Positions 52,888 through 61,735 of a stretch of DNA of 64,000 bases are shown here, piece by piece. The first letter of the stretch is position 1; each line of letters opens with the position of its first letter. The stretch covers positions 1-64,000 of the forward strand of contig NZ_FNOJ01000006.1 of NCBI RefSeq assembly GCF_900107035.1. Direction: 5' to 3'. The position numbers were made by a program, and so were the translations under genes. Under the pieces are notes generated by a model. It was not told where the DNA came from. It searched no databases and saw only the letters and a list, made by a program, of their open reading frames with translations. The DNA comes from Alicyclobacillus hesperidum. Its GTDB lineage: Bacteria > Bacillota > Bacilli > Alicyclobacillales > Alicyclobacillaceae.

Positions 52888-54842
52888 TTGACAATCGCTC
52901 CGTTTGGCATGGAGTCAGGTACCGAGACAATGGAGAGCTTATCGCCTTCCGAGGCGCACAAAATCATGCCCTGTGATTCGACGCCGCGCAATTTCGCAGG
53001 CTTTAGGTTCGATACGACAACCACCTTTTTGCCGACGAGTTCCTCCGGCTGATAAAACTTCGCGATACCGGAAACAATTTGCCGCTTCTCCGAGCCGAGA
53101 TCGATATCGAATTGGAGCAATTTGTCCGCACCCTCGACCTTTTTTGCGGTCAAAACCTGGCCGACGCGAAGTTCGACTTGGTCGAACGCGTCAATGCCGA
53201 TTTGCGGCTTGCCGGTTGGCGCAACCTTTGCCGCCCCCTGTGGCTCTGCCTTGGCTGTCGTATGCTGGTTGGTCGTCATTTCAGTCAATGCTTCAATCTC
53301 CTTTTCTACATCGAGTCGCGGGAACAAAGGCGCCGCTTCGGCAACATGCTTGCCGTGACCGCCCATCCCGATGACAGCTGCTGTCCAAGCAAATTCGTCA
53401 GCCGTCCATCCGAACTGCTGCCGGATTGCCGCCGGTGCATCAGTCATAAACGGCTGCACTAAAATCGTCGAAACGCGGATGGCCTCGACCATGTGATACA
53501 ACACCGTCTGTAGGCGATCCGTCTGTCCTTCTTTGTGCAAGCGCCACGGCTGACACTCGTCGATGTACTTATTCGCAGCGCGCACAAGGTTCCAAATCTC
53601 CGTCAACGCGAGGGAAAACTGCATTTTGTCCATGTGCTCTTCGACTTTCGCCCGCGTCGACTCAGCCAACTCGGCCAGTGCCTCATCCTGTTCCACGCGT
53701 GCGCCCGGCTCAGGCACAATTCTGTCGGTGAACCGCCCGAGCATCGCGGCCGTGCGATGCACCAAGTTGCCAAAGTCGTTGGCGAGATCGTAATTGAGGC
53801 GCTCGACCATGGCTTCAGGCGTGAAAACACCGTCCTGGCCAAACGGAATCTCGCGCAACAGGAAGTAACGAAACGCGTCGCGGCCATAGCGATCGATTAA
53901 GCGCAGCGGATCGATCACGTTACCTTTCGACTTACTCATCTTCCCACCCTTGGCCAGGAAGAAGCCGTGACCGAATACCTTTTTCGGCAGCGGCAAGCCT
54001 AGTGCCATAAGGATGATGGGCCAGTAGATGGTGTGAAAGCGAACGATGTCTTTGCCGACGACGTGTACGTCGGCCGGCCAATACTTCTCAAACTTCGCCC
54101 GTTGCTCCGGGTTGTCAGAACCGTAACCTATCGCTGTGATATAGTTGGTCAAGGCATCGAGCCACACGTAGACAACATGCTTCGGGTCGCTCTTGACGTG
54201 GACGCCCCAATCAAACGACGTGCGTGATACGCATAAATCCTGCAACCCCGGCTCAATGAAGTTCTTCAGCATTTCCGTCTTGCGGCCAACGGGTTCGATA
54301 AACTCTGGATTCTCGTCGTAGTATTGCACCAATTTGTCGACATACTTGCTCATCCGGAAGAAATACGAAGCCTCGCGGACAAACTGTACCTCGCGGCCGC
54401 ACTCAGGACACTTTCCATCCTTCAGTTCCCGCTCCGTCCAAAATGACTCATCCGGCGTGCAGTACCAGCCTTCGTATTCAGAGAGGTAAATGTCGCCTTG
54501 CTTTAAAAGGCGTTCAAAAATGTCGGCGACCACCTTCGTATGCCGCTCTTCTGTCGTCCGTATGAAGTCGTCATAGGAAATGTCGAGTTTCTTCCACAGC
54601 GATTGGATCCAGTCGATAATCGGATCGAGAAACTGTTTGGGCGGTAGCCCGGCCTGCGCCGCGCGTGTTTGGATTTTCTGGCCGTGCTCATCTGTTCCGG
54701 TCAAGAAATAGACGTCGTAACCGCGCAATCGCTTGTAGCGCGCCATCGCGTCCGCGGCAACGGTGGTATAGGCATGGCCAATGTGCAGCTTGTCATTGGG
54801 ATAATAAATCGGTGTCGTGATGTAAAACGTCGGCTTTGCCAA
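52884..54842 (-). CDS. metG: Methionyl-tRNA synthetase
   Basis: Class I synthetase charging tRNA-Met. The 652-residue protein has HIGHAYTT (the HIGH motif, about residue 21), zinc-type cysteines in WYCTPDESFW and CPECGREV, KMSKSKGN (about residue 300), the anticodon-binding domain, and a C-terminal EMAP/Trbp111-like tRNA-binding domain (about 550-652, DQVELRVGQVL). The start is TTG 54842, with AAAGGGGG upstream. A T-box leader controls it. Confidence 0.97.
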   Translation of the reverse strand: MAKPTFYITTPIYYPNDKLHIGHAYTTVAADAMARYKRLRGYDVYFLTGTDEHGQKIQTRAAQAGLPPKQFLDPIIDWIQSLWKKLDISYDDFIRTTEERHTKVVADIFERLLKQGDIYLSEYEGWYCTPDESFWTERELKDGKCPECGREVQFVREASYFFRMSKYVDKLVQYYDENPEFIEPVGRKTEMLKNFIEPGLQDLCVSRTSFDWGVHVKSDPKHVVYVWLDALTNYITAIGYGSDNPEQRAKFEKYWPADVHVVGKDIVRFHTIYWPIILMALGLPLPKKVFGHGFFLAKGGKMSKSKGNVIDPLRLIDRYGRDAFRYFLLREIPFGQDGVFTPEAMVERLNYDLANDFGNLVHRTAAMLGRFTDRIVPEPGARVEQDEALAELAESTRAKVEEHMDKMQFSLALTEIWNLVRAANKYIDECQPWRLHKEGQTDRLQTVLYHMVEAIRVSTILVQPFMTDAPAAIRQQFGWTADEFAWTAAVIGMGGHGKHVAEAAPLFPRLDVEKEIEALTEMTTNQHTTAKAEPQGAAKVAPTGKPQIGIDAFDQVELRVGQVLTAKKVEGADKLLQFDIDLGSEKRQIVSGIAKFYQPEELVGKKVVVVSNLKPAKLRGVESQGMILCASEGDKLSIVSVPDSMPNGAIVK

Positions 54843-54890
54843 TGCTGCTTCCCCCTTTTCTTACTGGCACATCACAGTTTCCTGGCAACC

Positions 54891-55186
54891 ACGAAAAAGC
54901 CTCGCCCCAGATTGGGACGAGGCTTGGCTCGTGGTACCACCCAACTTCGCCAGTACACCGCAATTTTCGTTTACCGGCCTTGTTGCAGGCGCTCATCTTG
55001 CGCCCTGTTCTGTAACGGGAACGTCCGCGCCCGGCTTAGCCAAACTGTAAGCCTCACCGTGCGATTCTCCAGAACCATACTCCCCAACCGCTCTGTTACC
55101 GGCTTCCACCATCCCGGCTCGCTGTCAACTGCGTTTTGGGTACCATTCCTTCACCGAATCACAATGTGCAGTTGTGACTTGATTTG
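54891..55186 (-). ncRNA. T-box riboswitch of metG, Met-specific
   Basis: On the minus strand, the roughly 295-nt leader has Stem I features (GAGCCGGGATGGTGG), a candidate specifier ATG in GAGTATGG (codon at 55078-55076), and the T-box core TGGGTGGTACCACG (about 54945-54931). A terminator follows: GC-rich stem 54899-54925 and a T-run (AAGCCTCG... and TTTTTCG). The bulge UGGU would pair with the ACCA end of a tRNA whose discriminator base is A, as in tRNA-Met. Uncharged tRNA-Met would favour antitermination. Confidence 0.88.
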
Positions 55187-55192
55187 CACCCC

Positions 55193-55221
55193 ATAATACG
55201 CGATCCACCTGCATATCGCAA
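55193..55221 (-). promoter_or_regulatory. metG sigma-A promoter
   Basis: The minus strand has TTGCGA (55221-55216), 17 nt, TATTAT (55198-55193), which places the transcript start near 55186, right before the T-box leader. Confidence 0.6.
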
Positions 55222-55375
55222 CTGCCGGTTACCCAACACACGTTTGCGCTCTGGAGCGTAGTTTGAAAGCGAAAGTACATCATGATACGACACATCGATA
55301 TACTCCGAAAGCTTCATCGCACACGAACACGGAAATCTGAATCATTCGAACAGCTACCTTCAGAAATGTAAGGTC

Positions 55376-55403
55376 TTGCAAAATGCCAGATATCCAGTAT
55401 AGT
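55376..55403 (+). promoter_or_regulatory. abrB distal promoter
   Basis: TTGCAA (55376-55381), 16 nt, TATAGT (55398-55403), reading towards abrB. It lies about 160 nt from the oppositely directed metG promoter. B. subtilis abrB also has two tandem promoters. Confidence 0.55.
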
Positions 55404-55419
55404 AAGACTATAGAAGTAT

Positions 55420-55447
55420 TTGCATGGCGTGATAGTGATGGTATAGT
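55420..55447 (+). promoter_or_regulatory. abrB proximal promoter
   Basis: TTGCAT (55420-55425), 16 nt, TATAGT (55442-55447), about 60 nt upstream of the abrB start. Same hexamer types and spacing as the distal promoter. Confidence 0.55.
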
Positions 55448-55509
55448 CGCTGCCGAGCTGTGCGATATTTCAAAAAGAAAAATATTATTGATTGAACGGG
55501 GATGGTACA

Positions 55510-55752
55510 GTGAAGTCTACAGGTATCGTGCGCAAGGTTGACGAGTTGGGTCGTGTCGTGATTCCTATCGAGCTGCGCCGCACGCTCGGCATTGGCGAAA
55601 AGGATGCTCTCGAAATCTATGTCGATGGGGATCGCATCATTCTGAAGAAGTATGAACCAGCTTGCATCTTCTGCGGACAAGCGGACGAGATTATCCACTT
55701 TAAAGGCAAGAACATCTGCCCGTCTTGCATCTCCGAGATGCAACACGCGTAA
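55510..55752 (+). CDS. abrB: Transition-state regulator AbrB-like protein
   Basis: DNA-binding regulator of post-exponential genes. The 80-residue protein has the AbrB swapped-hairpin domain (residues 1-46, STGIVRKVDELGRVVIPIELRR) and a C-terminal part with CIFCGQ and CPSC cysteine pairs, which would bind zinc or form contacts. Start GTG 55510 with GGGGATGG upstream gives the typical MKSTGIVRK. The position between rsmI and metG, on the opposite strand to its neighbours, is that of B. subtilis abrB. B. subtilis AbrB (94-96 residues) has fewer such cysteine pairs. Confidence 0.93.
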   Translation: MKSTGIVRKVDELGRVVIPIELRRTLGIGEKDALEIYVDGDRIILKKYEPACIFCGQADEIIHFKGKNICPSCISEMQHA

Positions 55753-55771
55753 GTTGAGACGAGTATAGGCC

Positions 55772-55808
55772 AAGGCCGCCGCAGGCACCCCCTGCTGTGG
55801 CCTTTTTT
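55772..55808 (+). terminator. Terminator after abrB
   Basis: An imperfect 14-bp stem (55772-55785 with 55791-55804, two mismatches) is followed by six T residues. Confidence 0.8.
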
Positions 55809-55827
55809 ACTCGACGCAAGACAGCAT

Positions 55828-56709
55828 TCAGTCCTCGCCTTGCGCCAGGGTCGCATTGTAAAGTTCTCGACGCTTCACGCCAAACCGCTCACTCGCCTCG
55901 GCCACAGCCTGTTTGTGCGACATCCCTCGCTCCATGGCGCGGTGAACTTCTTCAAAGGCTCTCTGCCACGCGCATTCAGCTTCCTCGGCACGGGCGCGTT
56001 GTGCATCCTCTGCGGTCAACCGATTGTCAATTAACACGACATACTCGCCCCGTGGCTCCTCCTCAGCCATTCGCTCGCATAACGTGGACAACGTTCCCCG
56101 CATAAACGACTCGTGCAGTTTTGTAAGTTCTTTGGCCAAAACCGCAGGTTTGTCACCAAGCGCCTCGCGTAAAAACGCAAGCGTACCCGGCAAGCGATGA
56201 GGCGCCTCATACATCACCAGTGTCGCCGGCACAGTCCGAAACGGTTCTAGCCATAGCGTGCGCTCAGACTGCGACCGCGGTGGAAATCCCAGATAGACAA
56301 ACGGTGTCATGGCGAGCCCACTACCCACCAATCCTGCCAGTACAGCGCTCGGCCCGGGAATGGGCACCACTGGAACGTTCATCGCGATGGCCGTTTCGAC
56401 CACAATTGCACCTGGATCTGATACGAGGGGCGTACCTGCATCCGATACGAGCGCGATGCGACTGCCTGCAGCAAACTGCTCGCGCAACCACGCCTGACTT
56501 GCCCGCTCGTTATGCTGGTGGTAGCTGCGCAGTCGATCCGCTGGGATATCGTAGCGGCTGAACAGCTTGCGGGTTTGCCGCGTATCTTCGCACAACACAA
56601 GATCTACCTCACGCAATACCTCAAGAAGTCGCAAACTGACATCTGAAAGATTTCCAATCGGGGTACTGCATACGTATAGACAAGCTGATGACGTTACGCT
56701 CGTCTCCAA
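55828..56709 (-). CDS. rsmI: 16S rRNA (cytidine1402-2'-O)-methyltransferase
   Basis: Methylates the ribose of C1402 in 16S rRNA. The 293-residue tetrapyrrole methylase-fold protein has STPIGNLSDVSLRLLE (about residue 15), CEDTRQTRKL, LVSDAGTPLVSDPGA and IPGPSAVLAGL. The start is TTG 56709 with TAGGTG upstream at a normal spacing. It lies after a long hairpin terminator and converges on abrB. The B. subtilis neighbours yabB and yazA are missing. Confidence 0.95.
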   Translation of the reverse strand: METSVTSSACLYVCSTPIGNLSDVSLRLLEVLREVDLVLCEDTRQTRKLFSRYDIPADRLRSYHQHNERASQAWLREQFAAGSRIALVSDAGTPLVSDPGAIVVETAIAMNVPVVPIPGPSAVLAGLVGSGLAMTPFVYLGFPPRSQSERTLWLEPFRTVPATLVMYEAPHRLPGTLAFLREALGDKPAVLAKELTKLHESFMRGTLSTLCERMAEEEPRGEYVVLIDNRLTAEDAQRARAEEAECAWQRAFEEVHRAMERGMSHKQAVAEASERFGVKRRELYNATLAQGED

Positions 56710-56724
56710 CTATGTTCACCTACC

Positions 56725-56790
56725 AAAAAAGGGCCTGTCGCAAGCCGAACATCCATCCCAATGAACGGACGGCTTGATACCGACAGACCC
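56725..56790 (-). terminator. Long hairpin terminator after yabA
   Basis: An interrupted stem of about 16 bp (GGGCCTGTCGCAAGCCG at 56731-56747 with its partner at 56770-56790) followed on the minus strand by TTTTTT. It closes the tmk-yabA gene cluster upstream of rsmI. Confidence 0.75.
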
Positions 56791-56830
56791 TTAGTTGTTC
56801 TATCGCAGAAGGCACAGCCCGCCTGTGATT

Positions 56831-57139
56831 TCAGGCGCGATCGATAAACGAAAGGCAAAACAGACATTCTCCTTCAGTGCGCAAGCTCCCATACTTGACG
56901 TTGCAGATGTGGAATCCTTCTCGATAAATACGGCGCAAGTTTTCCTGCGCAGAACCAGACTCCAGGTTGACCGTCTTGCCCAGCGATTCAGCTTGATAAT
57001 GTTCATTCTCCCGTTGCAATCGCTGGTTTTCTTCGATGAGTTCCTGGATCTTGTGCTTGAGCGATCCCAATTCCTCGTACAACTCGCCAATCCGCTCTTC
57101 CAAATTCGCAACTTGTACGAACAAAGATTGCTTGTCCAT
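56831..57139 (-). CDS. yabA: Initiation control protein YabA
   Basis: Regulates DnaA-dependent initiation by binding DnaA and DnaN. The 102-residue protein has an N-terminal leucine-zipper coiled coil (about 1-50, [19 protein letters not shown]) that forms the tetramer stem, and a C-terminal zinc-binding domain with HICNVKYG and CLFC (one His and three Cys). ATG 57139 is preceded by a normal-spaced AGAGGTTGG. B. subtilis YabA has 119 residues with the same layout. It follows ricT by 19 nt. Confidence 0.94.
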   Translation of the reverse strand: MDKQSLFVQVANLEERIGELYEELGSLKHKIQELIEENQRLQRENEHYQAESLGKTVNLESGSAQENLRRIYREGFHICNVKYGSLRTEGECLFCLSFIDRA

Positions 57140-57158
57140 GTGCGGACACCAACCTCTT

Positions 57159-57818
57159 TTACGCCATCGCGTCTTGGTCTTGGTACGAATCGTTCTCAAA
57201 TTTCAAACAACACATCAAACGGCCGCACAAACCCGAAATTTTGGACGGGTTGAGTGATAAGCTTTGATCCTTGGCCATGCGAATAGATACAGGATCAAAC
57301 TCGCCCATCCACGTTGAACAACACAGCAGGCGGCCACACGGGCCAATCCCACCAAGGATTTTTGCCTCATCGCGGACGCCGATTTGCCGCAACTCGATGC
57401 GAACGCGGAAGACGCTCGCCAAGTCTTTTACGAGTTCGCGAAAATCGACCCTGCCGTCCGCTGTAAAGTAGAAAATCAACTTGTTTCTGTCAAATGTATA
57501 TTCAGCGTCGACCAACTTCATCTGTAGTCGGTGTTTCGCGACCTTTTCGCGAAATGTCACCATGGCTTGCCGTGCGCGCACACGGTTTTCCTCTACAGTC
57601 ATCTCGTCTTCTGGCGTCGCCACACGCATCACCTGTTTCAAAGGCAACACGACCGAGTCCTCCGTCACTTGGCGACGACCGACAACCACGCGGCCATATT
57701 CAACTCCGCGCGCCGTTTCGACGATGACGTGTGAATCCTTGTGTATCGGGAGATCACCGGGATCGAAATAATAGATTTTCCCGGCTGGCTTAAAGCGAAC
57801 GCCGACAATGTCGTACAT
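57159..57818 (-). CDS. ricT: PSP1-domain protein RicT (YaaT)
   Basis: Part of the RicAFT complex that binds iron-sulfur clusters, aids RNase Y-dependent mRNA maturation, and promotes sporulation through Spo0A phosphorylation in B. subtilis. The 219-residue protein has the PSP1 core [31 protein letters not shown] and a cysteine-rich stretch [12 protein letters not shown] and [17 protein letters not shown] 57818 overlaps the holB stop (TAATG). It is shorter than B. subtilis YaaT because the C-terminal extension is missing. Confidence 0.94.
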   Translation of the reverse strand: MYDIVGVRFKPAGKIYYFDPGDLPIHKDSHVIVETARGVEYGRVVVGRRQVTEDSVVLPLKQVMRVATPEDEMTVEENRVRARQAMVTFREKVAKHRLQMKLVDAEYTFDRNKLIFYFTADGRVDFRELVKDLASVFRVRIELRQIGVRDEAKILGGIGPCGRLLCCSTWMGEFDPVSIRMAKDQSLSLNPSKISGLCGRLMCCLKFENDSYQDQDAMA

Positions 57819-58747
57819 TAGGATGAAACCTCCCGCAAACGGATGCACATCTGCTCGAAATTCAGCAAGGCCACCACATGTGACTGTAGCCGTAGGCGGC
57901 ACTCCAGCACAATTTCAATCGCTTCGGCCCACTGATGAATCTCGAGGATGGGAGCGATGCGCAAAATGGCCTGTTCCCAATCCTGAAACCGACCGCACGG
58001 CATGTTGGCACGGACATTCAGGACTTCGCGCAACCACTCTGCGAGCAGTAACAGGCTGTCCTCTGCGGGTAATTGTTCAGATAACGACTGCCACGCTGCC
58101 GCCAGCGTCCACGCTGGCGCGCGTTCGACGAGCCACATCTTCGTCCATTTTATCATTTGATCGACGAAGCCATCAAACGAAGGATCTTCCGTCGCATGTA
58201 GCAAGCTGTGAAGTTGTTCGGCCGCCGCCGGATCCGTGGAAGTGTATGGACCTGCCGGCGCGAGATCGTACGCAAATGCCCGCGAACGAATGGTCGACAA
58301 CACGTTCTGGCGGCTCTTGGCCGTCATGATGGCATACACATGCGGTTCGGGCTCTTCAAGCGTCTTCAACATGCGGTTTGCCGCCACGCCAGTCATATGA
58401 TCCACGCCGTAAAGTATGTAAACCTTGCGACCGCCGTGGGCCTTTGTCGCCAGCCAGTCCTGTACGGCCTCGACATCCGCCGTCTTGAGCCCTTCGGCAC
58501 CAACCTCGAGAAAGTCCGGATGCGCGCTCGCGGCCATTTGCACGCAAGCACGGCACGTCCCGCAAGGGGCGTCCGCAGGCCGTTCACAAAGCAAATGGCG
58601 CGCAACAAACCCAGCCGCCCGCGCTGTATCCGTCGGAGTACCGACCAGTAGTACCGCATGCAACAGGCTCCTGGCCGTCAACGAGGTCATCAACGGCTCG
58701 GGTAAACCTACGAGTGACCCATTGGTTGTGTCCCCCGCTGCAGCCAC
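57818..58747 (-). CDS. holB: DNA polymerase III subunit delta prime
   Basis: Clamp-loader subunit. The 309-residue protein begins with the AAA+ domain but has no Walker A lysine (VGTPTDTARAAG), as expected for delta prime. A zinc site CGTCRAC lies near residue 65, and VYILYGVDHMTGVAANRMLKTLEEP follows. I choose GTG 58747, 7 nt after GGAGG, over an ATG two codons earlier. Order tmk-darA-holB-ricT-yabA is conserved in Bacilli; yaaR, present in B. subtilis between darA and holB, is absent. Confidence 0.94.
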   Translation of the reverse strand: MAAAGDTTNGSLVGLPEPLMTSLTARSLLHAVLLVGTPTDTARAAGFVARHLLCERPADAPCGTCRACVQMAASAHPDFLEVGAEGLKTADVEAVQDWLATKAHGGRKVYILYGVDHMTGVAANRMLKTLEEPEPHVYAIMTAKSRQNVLSTIRSRAFAYDLAPAGPYTSTDPAAAEQLHSLLHATEDPSFDGFVDQMIKWTKMWLVERAPAWTLAAAWQSLSEQLPAEDSLLLLAEWLREVLNVRANMPCGRFQDWEQAILRIAPILEIHQWAEAIEIVLECRLRLQSHVVALLNFEQMCIRLREVSS

Positions 58748-58783
58748 ACGCATTCCTCCGTCCTACATCCGTTAGCGCCGTGT

Positions 58784-59113
58784 TCAAAACTGATCAAATT
58801 GTTCAATGTCAAGGACAAAGACCGTCGCGCCACCAACCTGAACGTTGACCGGGTACGGAATATATGACTCCATACTGGCGCCCATCGGTGACATCGGAGC
58901 CACGACTTGTTCCCGCGCCTTGCACGATTGCTGAATAATGCTTTTGACGCGATCCACCATGTGATCTTCGGTACCAATCAAGAACGTGGTGTTGCCCGCG
59001 TGAAGAAATCCGCCTGTCGAAGCCAGTTTGGTTGCCCTGATATTTTCCTTAACCAAGTTTTGTGCCAGCTTTGCACTATCCTTGTCCTGTACGACTGCGA
59101 TAATCAACTTCAT
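58784..59113 (-). CDS. darA: Cyclic-di-AMP receptor DarA (PII-like)
   Basis: A PII-like signalling protein that binds c-di-AMP; partners in most species are unknown. The 109-residue protein has KLIIAVVQDKDSAKLAQNLVKENIRATKLASTGGFL, with GNTTFLIG following and ATVFVLDIEQF at the end. ATG 59113 is preceded by GGGTGA. It lies between tmk and holB, as in B. subtilis (yaaQ). Confidence 0.95.
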   Translation of the reverse strand: MKLIIAVVQDKDSAKLAQNLVKENIRATKLASTGGFLHAGNTTFLIGTEDHMVDRVKSIIQQSCKAREQVVAPMSPMGASMESYIPYPVNVQVGGATVFVLDIEQFDQF

Positions 59114-59126
59114 GGGGGTCACCCGC

Positions 59127-59777
59127 CTATTCCAAGTCGTTGTTGATGTGATTCCATACAACCCGCTTAATTTCCTGCTGCATCGCTTCTACATCCAAAC
59201 GCGCGTCAATCCGTCGGATACGCCCAGGTTCCGCAATCTGTAGCGCACGAAAAGCACTTGCTACGCGATCAAAAAAGTCCGCACCCCTCTGTTCGATGCG
59301 ATCCAAACTACCAAGGCCTCGCGCAGCCAAAAGGCGTTCCCTTGCTTGCACCCAATCGATGTCAAACCACAGGGTTAAATCTGGCATCAGATTGCCCAGT
59401 GCAAATGCATTCACGGCACGCACTGCTTCTTCGCCGATACCAAGCCCTGCCCCTTGGTAAGCAATTGAAGCGTCGACAAACCGATCACAGAGCACCACGG
59501 CCCCTTCTTCAAGCGCCGGTCGTATGACCTGGTCAACCAACTGAGCGCGCGAAGCTGCATAAAGCAATACCTCAGTCCGCGCCGCCATCTCCGTGTGTCG
59601 GGGGTTGAGCAACACAGACCGAACTGCATCGCCAATGCGCGTTCCGCCCGGTTCCCGCGTGCAGACGACGCGAAGCCCTTGTTCTTCAAGCCAGGTGGCC
59701 AGTCGCTGGATTTGCGTCGTCTTCCCAGCCCCGTCGATGCCTTCGAACGTGATGAATGTACCTCGTCTGTCAGTCAT
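59127..59777 (-). CDS. tmk: Thymidylate kinase
   Basis: Phosphorylates dTMP to dTDP. The 216-residue protein has the P-loop FEGIDGAGKTTQ (residues 10-21), the DRX-type LCDRFVDASIAYQG and the LID arginine region. ATG 59777 has GAGGTG upstream. It overlaps the end of the decarboxylase gene by 8 nt and is followed by darA after 13 nt, so it is in the same transcript. Confidence 0.96.
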   Translation of the reverse strand: MTDRRGTFITFEGIDGAGKTTQIQRLATWLEEQGLRVVCTREPGGTRIGDAVRSVLLNPRHTEMAARTEVLLYAASRAQLVDQVIRPALEEGAVVLCDRFVDASIAYQGAGLGIGEEAVRAVNAFALGNLMPDLTLWFDIDWVQARERLLAARGLGSLDRIEQRGADFFDRVASAFRALQIAEPGRIRRIDARLDVEAMQQEIKRVVWNHINNDLE

Positions 59778-61191
59778 CGCACACCTCAATCTGATCGCCA
59801 AGTTCGATGCCTATAAGCGTCTGTCCTGTGGCCCGAAGGCGCATCAGGACTCTAACGGCCTCTCTGCTCACCAACTGCCCAGGCCAAATCGCTGGAACGC
59901 CCGGTGGATAGGGCGCGATCGCGCGCTTACAGACGCACCCGACCGCCTTTGCGAGTGGCACCAGCCGCCCTGTCGCCTCTTCGACTTGACGCGGGCGAAG
60001 CACATGCTCGCTACTACCGACCTGGTACAAGGCCTCGAGACTATCCGTATGTGAACGTCGGAGCGGCGATGCCTCAGATTCTTGCCATGCGCGATAGACC
60101 GTAAAAAAACGTGCCAATTCGCGCTCGTGTTGGCCAAAACCGAAGATGGCAAGCGCCCCTGTCGCATCGGCAAATTCAAGAAACATCCCATGCCTGTGCA
60201 GTTCATCGGCCAATCGCCTGCTGGCGGCGTGATGACCCGTGGGGATCCAAAAGCGCATGGGATCCCTGCCCGGCTCTTGTTCGCGAAACTTCGCTAGTGT
60301 CGTTAACGTTACTTCCGCGATCTCGCGACCGATATGCAACCAGGCTTGCGCTGCGTCAAGTGAAGCAAGTAACAAGTAGGAAGGGCTTGTGGTTTGTAAA
60401 AAACTGAGTGCTTCGCGAACTGCACGTTGCCGTGCCGCGTCGCCTACTACGTGCACCCACGCCGCTTGGGTCAAACAGGGCAACGTTTTGTGCGGACTCT
60501 GAATGACAATATCCGCACCTTGCACGACGCTGTGCGGTGGCAGCAGTGGATGAAGCCCAAAATGCGCCCCGTGCGCTTCATCGACAACGAGTGGCACATC
60601 GGCATCGTGACAAACAGCGGCAAGGCCTGCGACGTCTGCCACCAAACCTTGATATGTCGGGGATGTGACGACGACACAAGCAACGTGTGCATGTTTCTTT
60701 AGAGCAGCCCGCAGCGTGCTTAACTGTGGGGACTCGAAAGCCTGTAAGTCCGGCCGCCATGGAGATGGCACCCATATAGGTTCAGCGTCAGCATGCACAA
60801 GACCGCGCCAGACACTGACATGACAAGGGCCTAGTAGAATGACCTGTCTCCGACTCGGCGTCACACACGCGCGAATCGCGGCCATGATGCAAGCCGTCGC
60901 ACCGTTGACACTATAGTACGTGGCATCGGCGCCATAATAAGAGGCAGTCAACCGCTGGGATTCGAGAATGCAACCCTCTGTGGCGTGTAAGTTGTCCAAT
61001 CCAGGCAGTTCCGTTACATCGATGCGCAACGCTTGGCCGAGCCAAGGGGACAAACCTTCGTAAAACAGGCGCCCACTGTGATGACCGGGAACATGAAGCG
61101 ACGTTCGTTCGTCTTTCACATGCTTCTCGAGTGCATCGAGAATTGGCGTTAGACCCAACCCATCGCCGGACACCCGAATGTGATCCAGCAC
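59770..61191 (-). CDS. yaaO: Orn/Lys/Arg decarboxylase family protein (YaaO-like)
   Basis: PLP-dependent fold-type I enzyme of the basic amino-acid decarboxylase group; substrate unknown. The 473-residue protein has SLHVPGHHSG at residue 35, the catalytic PLP-lysine motif SPHKTLPCLTQ (about residue 215), DEAHGAHFG and a short C-terminal domain. It is much shorter than the inducible decarboxylases (about 700 residues) but similar to B. subtilis YaaO. Start GTG 61191 lies 7 nt after GGAGAAC. It is upstream of and overlaps tmk, which is the B. subtilis order. Confidence 0.9.
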   Translation of the reverse strand: MLDHIRVSGDGLGLTPILDALEKHVKDERTSLHVPGHHSGRLFYEGLSPWLGQALRIDVTELPGLDNLHATEGCILESQRLTASYYGADATYYSVNGATACIMAAIRACVTPSRRQVILLGPCHVSVWRGLVHADAEPIWVPSPWRPDLQAFESPQLSTLRAALKKHAHVACVVVTSPTYQGLVADVAGLAAVCHDADVPLVVDEAHGAHFGLHPLLPPHSVVQGADIVIQSPHKTLPCLTQAAWVHVVGDAARQRAVREALSFLQTTSPSYLLLASLDAAQAWLHIGREIAEVTLTTLAKFREQEPGRDPMRFWIPTGHHAASRRLADELHRHGMFLEFADATGALAIFGFGQHERELARFFTVYRAWQESEASPLRRSHTDSLEALYQVGSSEHVLRPRQVEEATGRLVPLAKAVGCVCKRAIAPYPPGVPAIWPGQLVSREAVRVLMRLRATGQTLIGIELGDQIEVCDD

Positions 61192-61400
61192 ACACTCGTT
61201 CTCCTCTCCAAGGTAAACGCACGACAGCATCGCATATCCATGCAAGGCGCATCATGCGTCAAGTGAAACGCAAACCGGAATATACTTAAGTAAGACGTTC
61301 TTTTGCAAGAATTGAATATAACGGTGATTTACAGCGGACGAGGAAAGCTATCCAATGAAAAATCAGGGGACCGCCATTCTCCCTGGCCCTTATGGAAAAA

Positions 61401-61505
61401 TCAATTCTTTCTTCGCTTCCATTCATTGCGAATCAATGAAACGAGCGCGACAACACTCGCCAGGGCATAGATGACGCCCCACAACGGCCAAATGATTTTC
61501 GTCAC
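61401..61505 (-). CDS. 34-residue single-pass membrane peptide
   Basis: A short gene beginning MTKIIWPLWGVIYALA: one hydrophobic segment (residues 4-26) followed by a basic tail (NEWKRRKN). The GTG start at 61505 has GGGGGAG 9 nt upstream. No family is recognised. Composition fits a bitopic membrane microprotein with a cytoplasmic C-terminus (positive-inside). It lies between gin and the decarboxylase. Coding status rests on the ribosome binding site and composition. Confidence 0.55.
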   Translation of the reverse strand: MTKIIWPLWGVIYALASVVALVSLIRNEWKRRKN

Positions 61506-61648
61506 GCCGAATCTCTCCCCCTCTTAACGTAAGGATGCCTGCCCATATAGTAGCATATGAAGAAGCCGCGATCTTGGGCTCAACGGAACGCACTCGAAAG
61601 GGCCATTGTCTCGTATGTATCGGCCACATACCTGCACATTATTGAAGC

Positions 61649-61670
61649 AAAAACGCACCTCGAAACGAGG
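61649..61670 (-). terminator. Terminator after gin
   Basis: A 5-bp stem (CCTCG 61658-61662 with CGAGG 61666-61670), extendable by alternative pairing, followed on the minus strand by GCGTTTTTG. It is weak but lies about 65 nt after the gin stop codon. Apart from the small membrane peptide I see no gene in 61192-61735. Confidence 0.5.
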
Positions 61671-61735
61671 AGGTCAGCTTTCTCCACCGCGTCCGACGTG
61701 CGCTTTCAACGACTTTGTTTTTGCGTCCCCACATG

